DNA of 64,000 nucleotides from Cercophora sp. LCS_1. Taxonomy: Eukaryota > Ascomycota > Sordariomycetes > Sordariales > Lasiosphaeriaceae. Shown piece by piece: positions 51,817 to 61,359 of the stretch. Both the position numbers and the translations under genes were made by a program. The stretch spans positions 124,001-188,000 of the forward strand of contig JAPZLL010000001.1 of assembly GCA_036250225.1 (NCBI GenBank), read 5' to 3'. The notes beneath the pieces are model-generated. The model searched no databases and had not been told where the DNA came from. It was given only the letters and a program-made list of their open reading frames with translations. The number at the start of each line of letters is the position of its first letter. The first letter of the stretch is position 1.

Positions 51817-53849
51817 ATGGCGACGGCGAGCAGCACTCGGGACAGTGCGACGCTGCGACGGAACCGTTGTCGACTCGTCAAGGTGCCTTTTGCCCTCGTC
51901 CTCGTGCCGGCCCTCTTCACCCGGGGCATCGCGACTGCGACAGTGTCGTGCGGGGCCCTCTTTCTCTCCCCAACACCCGGCCGCCAATTCCAGCGTCTCG
52001 ACACTATCAACGTCACGTACCAGTCGAGTCTCGAGCACCCGACACTTTCATGTTTGTGCGGTGAGCCCGGGCGGGCAACCGAAAGTTAGTGGCTTTTTTT
52101 CTGTTCCACCTCCCCGTCTGCCAAGAGCCCAGCGCTGCAGAAGCCGACGATAGAAGCCCCTCCATTTGAGCATTTTCCTTCCCTTGCTGGAAACGTGACC
52201 GATGGTCGCCGATACCCACGGCGTGCACAATCTGTTCACCCCCAAAGCTTCGACTGCGCTGCCCACGGCCTGCGCCGGCTTGCTGACTGAGGACGATTGA
52301 CGATTGGAGCGCTGGTTAACCTGAGTTGTCGCCTGCAGAGTTTCGAATCGATCATGCGACGTCGTCCGGCAGCGCGCTGGTGTCATTGAACTTTTCGTCA
52401 ACGGACCCGTGCTGGTTCCATCTCAGTGTCGACGTCCGCGAGTGCGGAGACGACAGCCCCAGCTTTGTACTGCGGCAAGACGGCCGACCCGAGAGCGCGC
52501 AACCGATAACCGACAACGTCCTTTCCCCTCCAGCTCACACCACAGCGACGATAGCTCCGCCAGTACCAAAGATCGAGCTACGCAACCCGGCTCCCGCGTC
52601 CAACGCGGGTAACACGTCGGCTCTGGCCGCCGAAGGCCCCCCGCACGCTGATCAAGACGTCGGCGTTGGAGTCAAAGCCGGGCTGGGCATTGGAATCACT
52701 CTCTTCTGTCTTGCGGCCGGCGCCATGGCTGCATTCCTATACTTTCGGCGGAAGAAGCGGAACGGGGGCAAGGATCATTTGAGGGACATTTTCGATCATG
52801 AACGACGTCACGGCCGGGATGCGGCTGGCAGACCCACGACCCGGGGCGGTGCCGAGTCGGTGACATCGGGGCGGTCCAACGAGCCGCTATGCCCGATGCC
52901 TGTCGATGATGGATTCCCGGGGTCCACGGGCTTTTACGGCGACGCGCCATCACTGCATTCCACCGATGCGCATTCTACATACGGGGGACCCTCACCAAGT
53001 GTCTCGCATGCCGGGACTTACTGGACCGATCGGGACGAGCTATATGCCGCCCGACTCAAGTCACTGCCCAACCACATCCCTACCTCGTACGGGCCGAACC
53101 CCGTCACCCCAACACTTACACCTCGACCGAGTTCTCGCGTCGACCTAAACGTCCGCGCCGGCTCTGTCTCAGTTGATAGCCGGGAAGATATACCCCCGAT
53201 GCCCCTGATACCTACCGACTACACCAACTATGTTCCTCCCGTGTCCTCCCTTCATGACCCCTCGCCATCACCACCCCGAAAAGCGGCGATCCCCATCGTC
53301 GTCTCGTACGGCCCTAACCGTGTGACCCCCACACCAGCGATAACCTCGCCCACGGTCCCTCCAGACGAGACCATCTTCAAGCGCCACAAGGAACTGCCAG
53401 CTCCACAGAGGCAATACTCGTGGGAACTCGACGACCAGATCGAACCGATGGCAGCATCGACCATGGGCCCGCTCCCTCCGTACGAAACAGCGGACCGGTA
53501 TCGACTCTGGGAAGAGGGCGCCATCAAAACGTTGGAAGAACCACAGGCCGAAGCCGAGCTGCCGCCCACAAAGGACGGCTTCTACCACGGATATGGCTCG
53601 GATGTCGTTGAGTACGAGCTTCCCGGTACAGCGGCCCAGAGCCAACCACAATTACCGCATAACCCCCACGGGGAAACGTACAAGCGACATGCCGAGGCGC
53701 GGGGGCCGAGGGGACCGGGCGAGATTGATGAGCAAAAGTTCCTGTTGCTGCCCGAGATGATGAACTTGAGAGCCCAAAAAGTCAAGAAAAAGCAGACTCG
53801 TGACGAGGGACAAGGGGAGGAATACGATCTCGGGGAGAGGAGCAGGTGA
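51817..53849 (+). CDS. type I single-pass membrane protein, function unknown
   Basis: Two exons, 51817-52060 and 52339-53849, giving 584 residues. The 278-base intron (GTGAGC to CTGCAG) is long for this region; the join gives SLEHPTLSCLC-EFRIDHATSS. A signal-type segment (VPFALVLVPALFTRGIATAT) lies near residues 25-44, preceded by Arg-rich sequence. A small extracellular domain (~45-130) holds Cys in SLEHPTLSCLCE, STDPCWFHL and DVRECGDDS with NxS/T sites. A membrane helix (AGLGIGITLFCLAAGAMAAF, ~210-230) is followed by RRKKR and a ~350-residue cytosolic, Pro/Ser-rich tail. The tail has related phrases (SYGPNPVTPTLTPRPS and SYGPNRVTPTPAITSP). The architecture is like fungal wall-sensor-type proteins, but no known domain was recognised. 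Confidence 0.75.
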
Positions 53850-54938
53850 CAATGGTGATTTCGGGTGGCGGTATTTGTTCATTCTGGGCGTGTGGTGGAA
53901 TCTCTCAAAGCGGCATCTCCCGATTCTTTTCACTTGTCCGCTGGGAGGCGAAAAGGTGGAGGGCATTTTATATATATATATACCATGGCGAGGCGTTGGG
54001 AACATGATTTCGCATAATGTCTTTATGTTTGGTCCTGGATGGATGGAGATCCTGGTATGGAGGGAACTTTGCATCGCTTTGTCGAGCGGTATTTTTGGGG
54101 GGGGGGGCCCATTGAGCGAGATATATAGTGACTCCTCGGAGAACGCTGGAGAGGGGCAGCGTGCTTGTCTTGATACACGGCAACGAGAGCCGAGTCGGAT
54201 GTGGACAGCAGAAGCAGATGCCAATAAACCGTTGCTGATGGCATTCAGCGCGCCACGTGTGTCATGATGATGTCCACTACGAGGACTAATAAGGCGAGTC
54301 CAAGATTTTGCACGGCCCCTTCTAAGAATTTCAGCTGGTGTTTACGGAGTAGGTGATGAGGAAGGCCCATTTCACTCGTACACAACCGTCATCCTCACAT
54401 CATGACTCGTCCTCCTCATCGACGAGTCCTTTTGTAGGCGGCCTGGGCAAGAGATCGGACGAGACAGTGTATTTTGGGAAAGCCTTCAATCTAAACAGAT
54501 GTTGTTCGGATTCCGGGTCCATGGGTCCGGGCCAAGAAACGGAGTCGGCGCGTTCTTTTTTGGCGCCCCGGCGCCTCGGAATCGGGATTTTACAAATAGA
54601 AATGTTTGCGAGTTTCCGTCCCCAATCCCGCTGTTGGTCCCGAGGGTTTGGTTCTACTTCACTTGGTCACCTTTCGCCCGTCGACTTCACTTGGTGTGTT
54701 TGTGCTATGAGGGAATGTTTGGGTGCTGGACGGGATGATGTATCGTATTGGGGGCTTGAATGGGGGAGATATCTAGGGAAGGAGAATTCCGCAACATGAA
54801 CACACAAACAAGATGGAAATGCCAGGCTTTCCCATGCCACATATATACAGATGAGCCAAGGCATCTCACCAATCCATCCATGCCCGACCCGACCGACGCC
54901 TTCCATGCGAGCTCCTATCATACAACAGACACAATGCC
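53850..54938. other. convergent intergenic region with simple repeats
   Basis: Between the membrane-protein gene and trz1. Holds a (TA)7 stretch at 53969-53982 and an 11-base G run at 54097-54107. No gene seen. Confidence 0.5.
53969..53982 (+). repeat. (TA)7 microsatellite
   Basis: Seven perfect TA units in non-coding DNA downstream of the membrane-protein gene. Confidence 0.85.
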
Positions 54939-57900
54939 CTATTTGACCCTTGGCCTCTTGCTAAAATGCGCAGGACTTCGTTCGCCGTCCACCGCACACG
55001 GCCCTGGGATGGCCGTGGCTTTAGGCGGCCGATGCGCCTGTCGCTTCTTGTCATTCATCCGTGAAGTCTTCTCCTTCGCTGGCGAACTAGCCTTGTTTCC
55101 CTCTTTAGGGGCATTCGCGCCTTGCTTCGCGTCGTTCTTTGCATCTCGCTTCCCATCCTTCCCACCCTGATTCCCTTTTTTCCCCTCCCCATTCCCCTTC
55201 CCATCCTTCCCATCCTTCCTCTCCTTTCCCTTCCCCTTATCCTTCTTCCCCTGCTCCCCTTTCCCCTCGCCATCCTTCCCCTCCTCCCCAACAGCATCAC
55301 CCAAACCCTCGTCCTCCTCAGGCGCCTCATTCAGCAACAACCTAATCGCCGGCAAAAACTCAGCCGCGTACTTAAACTCTCTAAGCTTGACCGTCATCAG
55401 GTCAAACGCAAACAGCACCGTCTGATCCGTCTCCTCCACCACCGGCATCTTGGGATACCGCTGCGAAAAATGCGTGAGCATAATCTTGTCAGCCTGCATC
55501 AGCCTTCCGACCTCGAGCGCCTCCGCCATGGTCGAGTGTTTCTTGGCCACGGCCTCCCCTTGCATCTCCGAGTCAAAGGTGCACTCGTGGATGAGCAGAT
55601 GGGCGCCGCGTCCCGCCTCGGCGAATTCTTTGGACGGACGGCAGTCGCCTGAATATGCGATCCGCAGGCCGGCCGGCCATGTTATGACCACGGCTGTGGC
55701 GCCCTGGCAGTGATCGACTGCTACGGGTTCGATTTTAGGGAGCTGGACGGTACCGGCCCGCGCCGACTTGACGGGGTTTAGTTTGGCGCCGTGACGGCCG
55801 GTCCAGAATGTGTAGACCTCGACGGAGTCAAGGTAGCCCATGTCTTGAACCATTTGGTAGTTCTTCAACCAGTGGTCGAAGGTGTTACCGCAGAACACGG
55901 CGCAGGGGCCAACCTTTTCGGGATCCGCTTTGTAGAGTATGTGGCGGCGGGCGAGCACGCTGGCGGTGCCGAGGTGGTGGTCGGCGTGGGCGTGGCTGAT
56001 GTAGAGGACGCGCATGTCCTCGAGGATGCGATCGGCGCCGTCAAAGCCGTAAAGACGACGCAGCTGGCCGAGCGTGTTCTCGCCGCAGTCGAGGATGTAG
56101 TTACCCCAGCCGGGTACACGCACCAGGTTCGACGAGACGTTGCGGTACTTGGAGGGCATGGCTGAGCCGGTGCCTAGCGTGATGACTTCAACGCCGTCGG
56201 TTGGGAGGCCAGACTCAGCGGCGCCAACTTTGGCAACGAAGGCAGGATCCGTGATCTTTTTGCGGGCAGCGGTAATGACCTCCACGAGCTGGGGGTTGTT
56301 GAGCACCTCGTCGGCAGGCTCTTGCACGTTCATCGGCGGTCGGATGGAGTCAGTAGGGAACTGCAACTTGGGAGAGATTTGCATCCCAGCGCCAGGCCGG
56401 CCAATCATGGCGATCTCTTCCAGATGAGATGGCAAGGCCGGGTCCTCCTTGGAATGAACAGGGAGTCGGAAACGGTCGGGGTCGATCTGGTGCATCTTGA
56501 TCATCTGTGCTGATGCTGACTCGAAGCTGAGCTGGTTGGGCGTGGTCGCCTGTCCGATGAGAGTGTGCTTCAGATCTCGGTACTTCTTCATGAACTCGGA
56601 GATGCGCACGTCGTCTTTGGTTTCGTTGCTGAGTGTCCAGTACATGGCCTGTAAGCCCTCCATGAGCTCCGTGCTGGACCACTCGGGACGGTTGAGGAAC
56701 GCCTCAATGAGGTCGGCAGAACGAAGATCGATAACAGCAAAACCAGCGGCGGGAATCGTCGGCCCCAAAACCATGTGAGGATGGACCATGACCCCGTTCG
56801 GAGCCTCCACAGACTGTCCGTCGGCAAGGAGTTTGTAGTTACGCCCGGGCTTCAGACTAAACGCCATGGCAGCCTTGGGGTCGAACTTGCCGCGCCGGGG
56901 GTGATTCTTGACGATGTAGCACAGTGAGCTATCCGACTCGGTTGTCGGCGGCAGGTCGCTGAGACCTGACTTTTCCTCTTTTTCCTCCAACATCTCCGTC
57001 CTTGGCGGGTCCGGGATCTGACCGAGATAGCGATGTGCTACCGCGTCCACAAGAGCTGCCCCATGGCCAAACATGTGCCTGACCACCTTTTGTCGGGCAG
57101 CATCGTCGACCATCTCTTGTCGTTCCTCATCCGTAGGCTCTTTCGTCTCCCCCTCCTCCTCAACCACCCCATCCACCGCAGAAAACCCCCTCTTAAGCGG
57201 TACGTGCCAAACCCGAACATGCTCATCCTCCCAATCCGGTCCCCACCCCCTTCTCCCCCCCATCTCCGCGTCCCCCTTAACCTCACACAACCGTAACGGG
57301 ACCTCCTTCCTAAAAATAAACGTCCTCGCGCACGCCAGCGCATGAACGAGATTCCTCCCGCCCACAATCCTAATAGGCGTCATCTCCCCGCCCTTACCAT
57401 CCCCCAACCCACGTTTCCGCCTCTCCGCATTGACAGCCTCGACCGCCTCCTGCGTCGCCTTCCTCGCATCCGCCGACGTGATCAGGAACCCCAACAGCCC
57501 TCCAATACTCTGCCAATCCACAGGGCCGGTGAGGAACAAGTTGTTCATGTTCCCCATGCGCAGGTTCCGCTGGATGGCCTGGCGCTGGGTGCCCTCTGCC
57601 ACATGGCCAAAGAGATAACGCTCGCCGTCGCCGAAGAAGACAGACACCCATGAGGCCGGGGAGTCGGCCGTCGGCGGGGCGACGACTTCGACGTGGGCGT
57701 GCATGGAGGCTGCGTCGAGGGGGGGGTTGAGGGGTGTTTTTTGTGGATCAAATTCCTTCTTCAAGGGTATCTTTCCAGTTGCAGACGCTGGTGAGTTGGA
57801 GAGCACCCTCCAGGTAAAATCCGAAAACCCGGCCTGTAAAATAGTTCGGTGGTGGTGTTGAGAGTGAAAAAACCGAGCGGAGCAGCCCTTTTGTATGAGT

Positions 57901-57986
57901 GCGAGTGGTGGTGTTGTGCGTGCTTGCACTGCGCGGCAGAGACCAAGACGACGACTCGCAATGCAGATATTTTTCAGGGTCGACAT
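54939..57986 (-). CDS. trz1: long-form tRNase Z (ELAC2/Trz1)
   Basis: Single exon of 1015 residues. The N-terminus (MSTLKNICIASRRLGLCRAV onward, Arg-rich, few acids) looks like a mitochondrial targeting sequence, as expected for an enzyme serving both nucleus and mitochondria. The N-terminal half is the inactive beta-lactamase-like lobe (SVFFGDGERYLFGHVAEGTQ, then NNLFLTGPVDWQSIGGLLGF). The C-terminal lobe has the PxKxRN-type entry (GTGSAMPSKYRNVSSNLVRV), the Zn motif SHAHADHHLG (residue ~665) and later Zn ligands in RIAYSGDCRPS and HECTFDSEM, then KIMLTHFSQRYPKMP. It cleaves the 3' trailer of pre-tRNAs. After ~residue 890 comes an unusual Lys/Gly/Asp/Glu low-complexity tail of ~120 residues, which may act in nuclear retention or RNA binding. 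Confidence 0.95.
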   Translation of the reverse strand: MSTLKNICIASRRLGLCRAVQARTTPPLALIQKGCSARFFHSQHHHRTILQAGFSDFTWRVLSNSPASATGKIPLKKEFDPQKTPLNPPLDAASMHAHVEVVAPPTADSPASWVSVFFGDGERYLFGHVAEGTQRQAIQRNLRMGNMNNLFLTGPVDWQSIGGLLGFLITSADARKATQEAVEAVNAERRKRGLGDGKGGEMTPIRIVGGRNLVHALACARTFIFRKEVPLRLCEVKGDAEMGGRRGWGPDWEDEHVRVWHVPLKRGFSAVDGVVEEEGETKEPTDEERQEMVDDAARQKVVRHMFGHGAALVDAVAHRYLGQIPDPPRTEMLEEKEEKSGLSDLPPTTESDSSLCYIVKNHPRRGKFDPKAAMAFSLKPGRNYKLLADGQSVEAPNGVMVHPHMVLGPTIPAAGFAVIDLRSADLIEAFLNRPEWSSTELMEGLQAMYWTLSNETKDDVRISEFMKKYRDLKHTLIGQATTPNQLSFESASAQMIKMHQIDPDRFRLPVHSKEDPALPSHLEEIAMIGRPGAGMQISPKLQFPTDSIRPPMNVQEPADEVLNNPQLVEVITAARKKITDPAFVAKVGAAESGLPTDGVEVITLGTGSAMPSKYRNVSSNLVRVPGWGNYILDCGENTLGQLRRLYGFDGADRILEDMRVLYISHAHADHHLGTASVLARRHILYKADPEKVGPCAVFCGNTFDHWLKNYQMVQDMGYLDSVEVYTFWTGRHGAKLNPVKSARAGTVQLPKIEPVAVDHCQGATAVVITWPAGLRIAYSGDCRPSKEFAEAGRGAHLLIHECTFDSEMQGEAVAKKHSTMAEALEVGRLMQADKIMLTHFSQRYPKMPVVEETDQTVLFAFDLMTVKLREFKYAAEFLPAIRLLLNEAPEEDEGLGDAVGEEGKDGEGKGEQGKKDKGKGKERKDGKDGKGNGEGKKGNQGGKDGKRDAKNDAKQGANAPKEGNKASSPAKEKTSRMNDKKRQAHRPPKATAIPGPCAVDGERSPAHFSKRPRVK

Positions 57987-58313
57987 CTAAGACCACAAAA
58001 GCCCCGTGCTCCGCTTCGTCATACGGCAAGCAGCAAACAGACTCTCTCGCACCATTCGGCGTGTGGAAAAGACAGAGCCGGTGAGATGACTCAACCGGCT
58101 TGCTTCCTTCGTTGTGGCTTGTTTCGGCGTCACGAAAAAAAAAAATCCCAGCCTCACATTCATCAAGCGACCACCAAAATGCAGCCAAATTTCGGGGTTC
58201 AAAAGCAGACAATTGGAGGGTCGTTGGTCCGGGCGGCGCAAGGCGTTGTATAGGGTTAGGGTTATTGCTACCTATCAGGCTGTTCTAACCATCATCGATT
58301 CTATCCAAGTTAT
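57987..58313. other. short intergenic region containing the trz1 promoter
   Basis: About 330 bases between trz1 and app1, both on the minus strand. Contains the TTAGGG dyad at 58251-58264. Confidence 0.5.
58251..58264 (+). promoter_or_regulatory. telomere-like dyad (TAGGGTTAGGGTTA) upstream of trz1
   Basis: Two TTAGGG-type units lie ~265 bases before the trz1 start. This is the kind of site bound by Myb-type telomere-repeat factors in promoters of RNA-processing and ribosome genes. The function here is inferred. Confidence 0.35.
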
Positions 58314-60956
58314 CTATCTCCCTATGGCCTGCCTGACTATCCCCTCAGCCTCCTTAATCACGTCGTCTCCTTTCCTCCACGTGTATAGTTGCACCCCTTG
58401 CTCATCCAAAATCTCATGCGCCCTGGCCAGCCGTCTCCGCCACAAATCCAGTTTCTTATTGACGGGCTCCTGTGTTCCCTCCGTGATAGTCGCCGCTGAT
58501 GGTGGGTTCGCAGCAGCTGGCGGCAGCTCCAGGTCTCCAGCATCCGAGTTGACATTGGACAGCGCCGATGTCCCCCGTCGCCGTGGTGGTGGTGGTGGTG
58601 GTGGTGGCGGGGGAGGCGTTGCTCTGGACCCGTTGGACGCTGAAGACGGTGGCCCCGGACTGCTGGCGGGACTACCCTCCAAAGACCTCTGTATCCGCGA
58701 TACCGTATGTGACCCAACGCTATTGCTACCACTTGAAGCACGAGCAGCTCGGCCAAGATCAGACGGTGTACTTCGTAACGCCGCCGGCTTGGTCGGCCGC
58801 GGTGGTGGTGGTTTCTTAGATAAAAGATCCAGATTTGACGCCGCATTTGCCTTGGGTCTGCTGCTGAGGTCTGACTCACTCGGAGTAGTCTGTTGCGGTT
58901 CCTCGGACAAGTCGATGAGCATCCCGGTGGCTGGCCCCCGTCCGCCATTCGACGGTTCACTCCGAACCCTGGGCGGCAGACTCGGTCTCCGTGCCGGTTC
59001 ATCACCGCCCGTCCCATCCGACTTGGTTCGAATATCCTGTCTCGTCTGCTGCCTGAGCGGCCCGCTCAACGAAGTATCAAAATACCCCAGCTGATCCGGC
59101 GTCGTGACATCGCGAATAAACACGGCCAAGATCCTCCCCGGATTCGCAACCGCAAGCTCGGTATAAACCTCCAAGTCAGCCTCCCCGCTGTCGCCAACAA
59201 GCAAAAACTTCCTCTCGGGAAAGTCTCGCAGAATCTTCTCCAACGTGCCCTTTTTCCTCTCCGCCACAGGCTCGAATATCCCCTGCAGCATACCGGCATA
59301 GTGCTTCAAGTGGATCGAACCCGGCGGCAGCCCGGCGGTAAGAAAGTACGTCGCCAGCACGGGGAACAGCTGCCACGGACTGTTGGAGCAGTAATGAAAC
59401 TGAACCCCCATCCCATGCAGCGTGTGATACCACTCCCTGACGCCCTCGATCGTGAGATCCCCCAGATCACGAATAAACGTATTCCGGAAAATCTCCCGCG
59501 CTCCCAAGCCGATGCTCGATCGCTTGATGGTATCGTCAATGTCACTGATCAAGCTGACGCCCGTCGACTCGATGATCCGAACCGGCTCAACGACCGAGAT
59601 ATTCTCGTTGGCCAAGACGCGCACATGCGTTGGTACAAAATCCAACGCCGCCCGCACGTAAAAATGCCCCGAATCATTCGTCGTCACCGTCCTCGACTGG
59701 CTCTGCTCGTCATTATAAAAAAACAACGTGATGGGAAGCTGCACCAGCGGCGTCGTCATAAACGGTCCAATTCGCGCCATCAGGTTCGCGTTTGCAACCG
59801 CCAACTCCGCCTCACTCATCTCATTGACGGGCGCCATCGAAACTGCATGTCGCGGCCCCAAAACCGGCGACCCCGGTGCGGACGACACCATCCTCTCCCG
59901 ATCCCCTTCCTCCTCCTCCTCATCACCGCCCGGTTTCTCGCTGTACCCCCCTCGACTACCCACCTCCCTCTCCCCGCGTCCCCGCCGTTCAATCTCTCTC
60001 GCCTCCCTCGCAATCCTCCTCTCCTCCTCCGTCTCCCCCATCATCTGCTGCCCCTGCTGCTGCGCATAAGGCGCTGGAATCCCACTCAACCTCCTCGCCA
60101 ACCCAATCACCATCCTATTCCGTCTCGTCATAGGTCCCTTGCTGGGCATATAAATCCACCCCCGTACATCCACATCCACAACAGCCCTCTCATCCTCTCG
60201 TCTCTCCCACTCCATGCGCCAATACTCTTCTTCGTCGGCCCCCTCCCTTTGTATTGTCTCAGTACCTAACCCCTGGCCCTTAACATGCCGCTTAGCATAC
60301 GACGGAAACAAAACCATTTGCTCCCCGCCCCGATGCACAATCGCCACCTCGGGAAACGAACCAGGGATGGAAACGCCCTCGGTTGTTTCGACGCCGCGGA
60401 TCCGCGTGTTGTTGTACTGGTCTTTGATCTCGCTGGCGGCTGCCACGCCTGCGCGGTAGACGGAGCCGGCTAGGGATGCGAATTTCTTGCGGCGGGCGCC
60501 TGGTTCGCGCGGGGGTGTGGAGGTTCCGCTTCCTGATGCGGTTCCTGTGCCCGTTCCGGTTGCGCCGTAGCCGTAGCCGTAGCTTGTGGAGTTGGAATTG
60601 GCATTGGAGGCATTGCCGTAGGCGCCAGAGACATAGCCGTGTCGCGAAGCCATGGCTTGGTTTTGATGTTGTGGTGGTGCGCCGCCCGCTGGGGGCGGGG
60701 CTGCTCGGGGGGCTTCTTGCTTGGTGTTGCGCTGGGAGGAGGTTCGCGCGAGGGTTCGTGGGAGGAAGCGCTGGGATTTGGTAAGGAGCTTGGAGAAGCG
60801 AGAGGTGAGGAGGTAGCGGAAGATTCTACTGCGAGCCAGGGCTTTTTCTGTTGACAGGTTTATTGTGTTTCGGCGCGTGAGAGGGAAAAAGTCAGGCGGG
60901 TTTTGGGATGGAGGCTTGGAGGGGTTAGATTTGAGGGTTGCTCGTGCAGGCGCCAC
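58314..60956 (-). CDS. app1: App1-type phosphatidate phosphatase
   Basis: 880 residues as one exon from 60956. An in-frame ATG at 60653 (MASRHGYVSG, good Kozak) would remove 101 basic Ser/Pro/Arg residues and is an alternative start. The catalytic HAD-type motif is SLISDIDDTIKRSS (DxDxT, ~residue 470), followed by EIFRNTFIRDLGDLTIEGVR, FHYCSNSPWQLFPVL and a LLVGDSGEADLEVYTEL block. The N-terminal half contains VDVDVRGWIYMP and the FMTTPLVQLPITLF region of the App1 N-terminal domain. App1 is a Mg2+-dependent phosphatidate phosphatase; the yeast protein associates with actin patches and endocytosis. The C-terminus is Pro/Ser-rich with a polyproline run (SRATPPPPPPP) that could bind SH3 domains. 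Confidence 0.94.
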   Translation of the reverse strand: MAPARATLKSNPSKPPSQNPPDFFPLTRRNTINLSTEKALARSRIFRYLLTSRFSKLLTKSQRFLPRTLARTSSQRNTKQEAPRAAPPPAGGAPPQHQNQAMASRHGYVSGAYGNASNANSNSTSYGYGYGATGTGTGTASGSGTSTPPREPGARRKKFASLAGSVYRAGVAAASEIKDQYNNTRIRGVETTEGVSIPGSFPEVAIVHRGGEQMVLFPSYAKRHVKGQGLGTETIQREGADEEEYWRMEWERREDERAVVDVDVRGWIYMPSKGPMTRRNRMVIGLARRLSGIPAPYAQQQGQQMMGETEEERRIAREAREIERRGRGEREVGSRGGYSEKPGGDEEEEEGDRERMVSSAPGSPVLGPRHAVSMAPVNEMSEAELAVANANLMARIGPFMTTPLVQLPITLFFYNDEQSQSRTVTTNDSGHFYVRAALDFVPTHVRVLANENISVVEPVRIIESTGVSLISDIDDTIKRSSIGLGAREIFRNTFIRDLGDLTIEGVREWYHTLHGMGVQFHYCSNSPWQLFPVLATYFLTAGLPPGSIHLKHYAGMLQGIFEPVAERKKGTLEKILRDFPERKFLLVGDSGEADLEVYTELAVANPGRILAVFIRDVTTPDQLGYFDTSLSGPLRQQTRQDIRTKSDGTGGDEPARRPSLPPRVRSEPSNGGRGPATGMLIDLSEEPQQTTPSESDLSSRPKANAASNLDLLSKKPPPPRPTKPAALRSTPSDLGRAARASSGSNSVGSHTVSRIQRSLEGSPASSPGPPSSASNGSRATPPPPPPPPPPPRRRGTSALSNVNSDAGDLELPPAAANPPSAATITEGTQEPVNKKLDLWRRRLARAHEILDEQGVQLYTWRKGDDVIKEAEGIVRQAIGR

Positions 60957-61359
60957 GCGATAATTACGATCGGGGATGCAGGGTTCGGTGCATTCGTGAC
61001 GGGGAGATGATGCGCGTTAGGGGCGTCTGCGTCTTTACATGTGCGCTGTTCGAACTTCGAGGTAAGACATGGTGGTACTCGGGATCAGAAGGAGGATTCA
61101 AGATGCTCTGTGCCAAGCTGCCTTCGGGGGGTGTTGCTGTCCAAGCTCATTACGTCACCTGGACGGCAGCCCAACCCACCCAGCTCGTGTGTGCTGGTCA
61201 GGGGGCCAATCGTGAACCCCTGAGGTGAGTTGACCACAGTCAAGTGAAATTGACATGTTGATGATGATCCGGAGGTTTTGACGCCGAGAAAAGAGGCTTG
61301 ATTGGCGCCACGGATATCATTGACACTACAGTAACGGACCACCTAACCGACCGACTGCT
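60957..61359. other. intergenic between app1 and drs1
   Basis: About 400 bases upstream of app1. No gene seen; app1 promoter and drs1 3' UTR. Confidence 0.5.

Noticed and set aside
51238..52038. 266-codon minus-strand frame
   Set aside because: Overlaps the signal-bearing first exon of the plus-strand membrane protein, and its composition is Arg-rich shadow sequence.
58893..60269. 458-codon plus-strand frame opposite app1
   Set aside because: Antisense shadow of app1, composed of Arg/Pro/His/Leu-rich low-complexity sequence.
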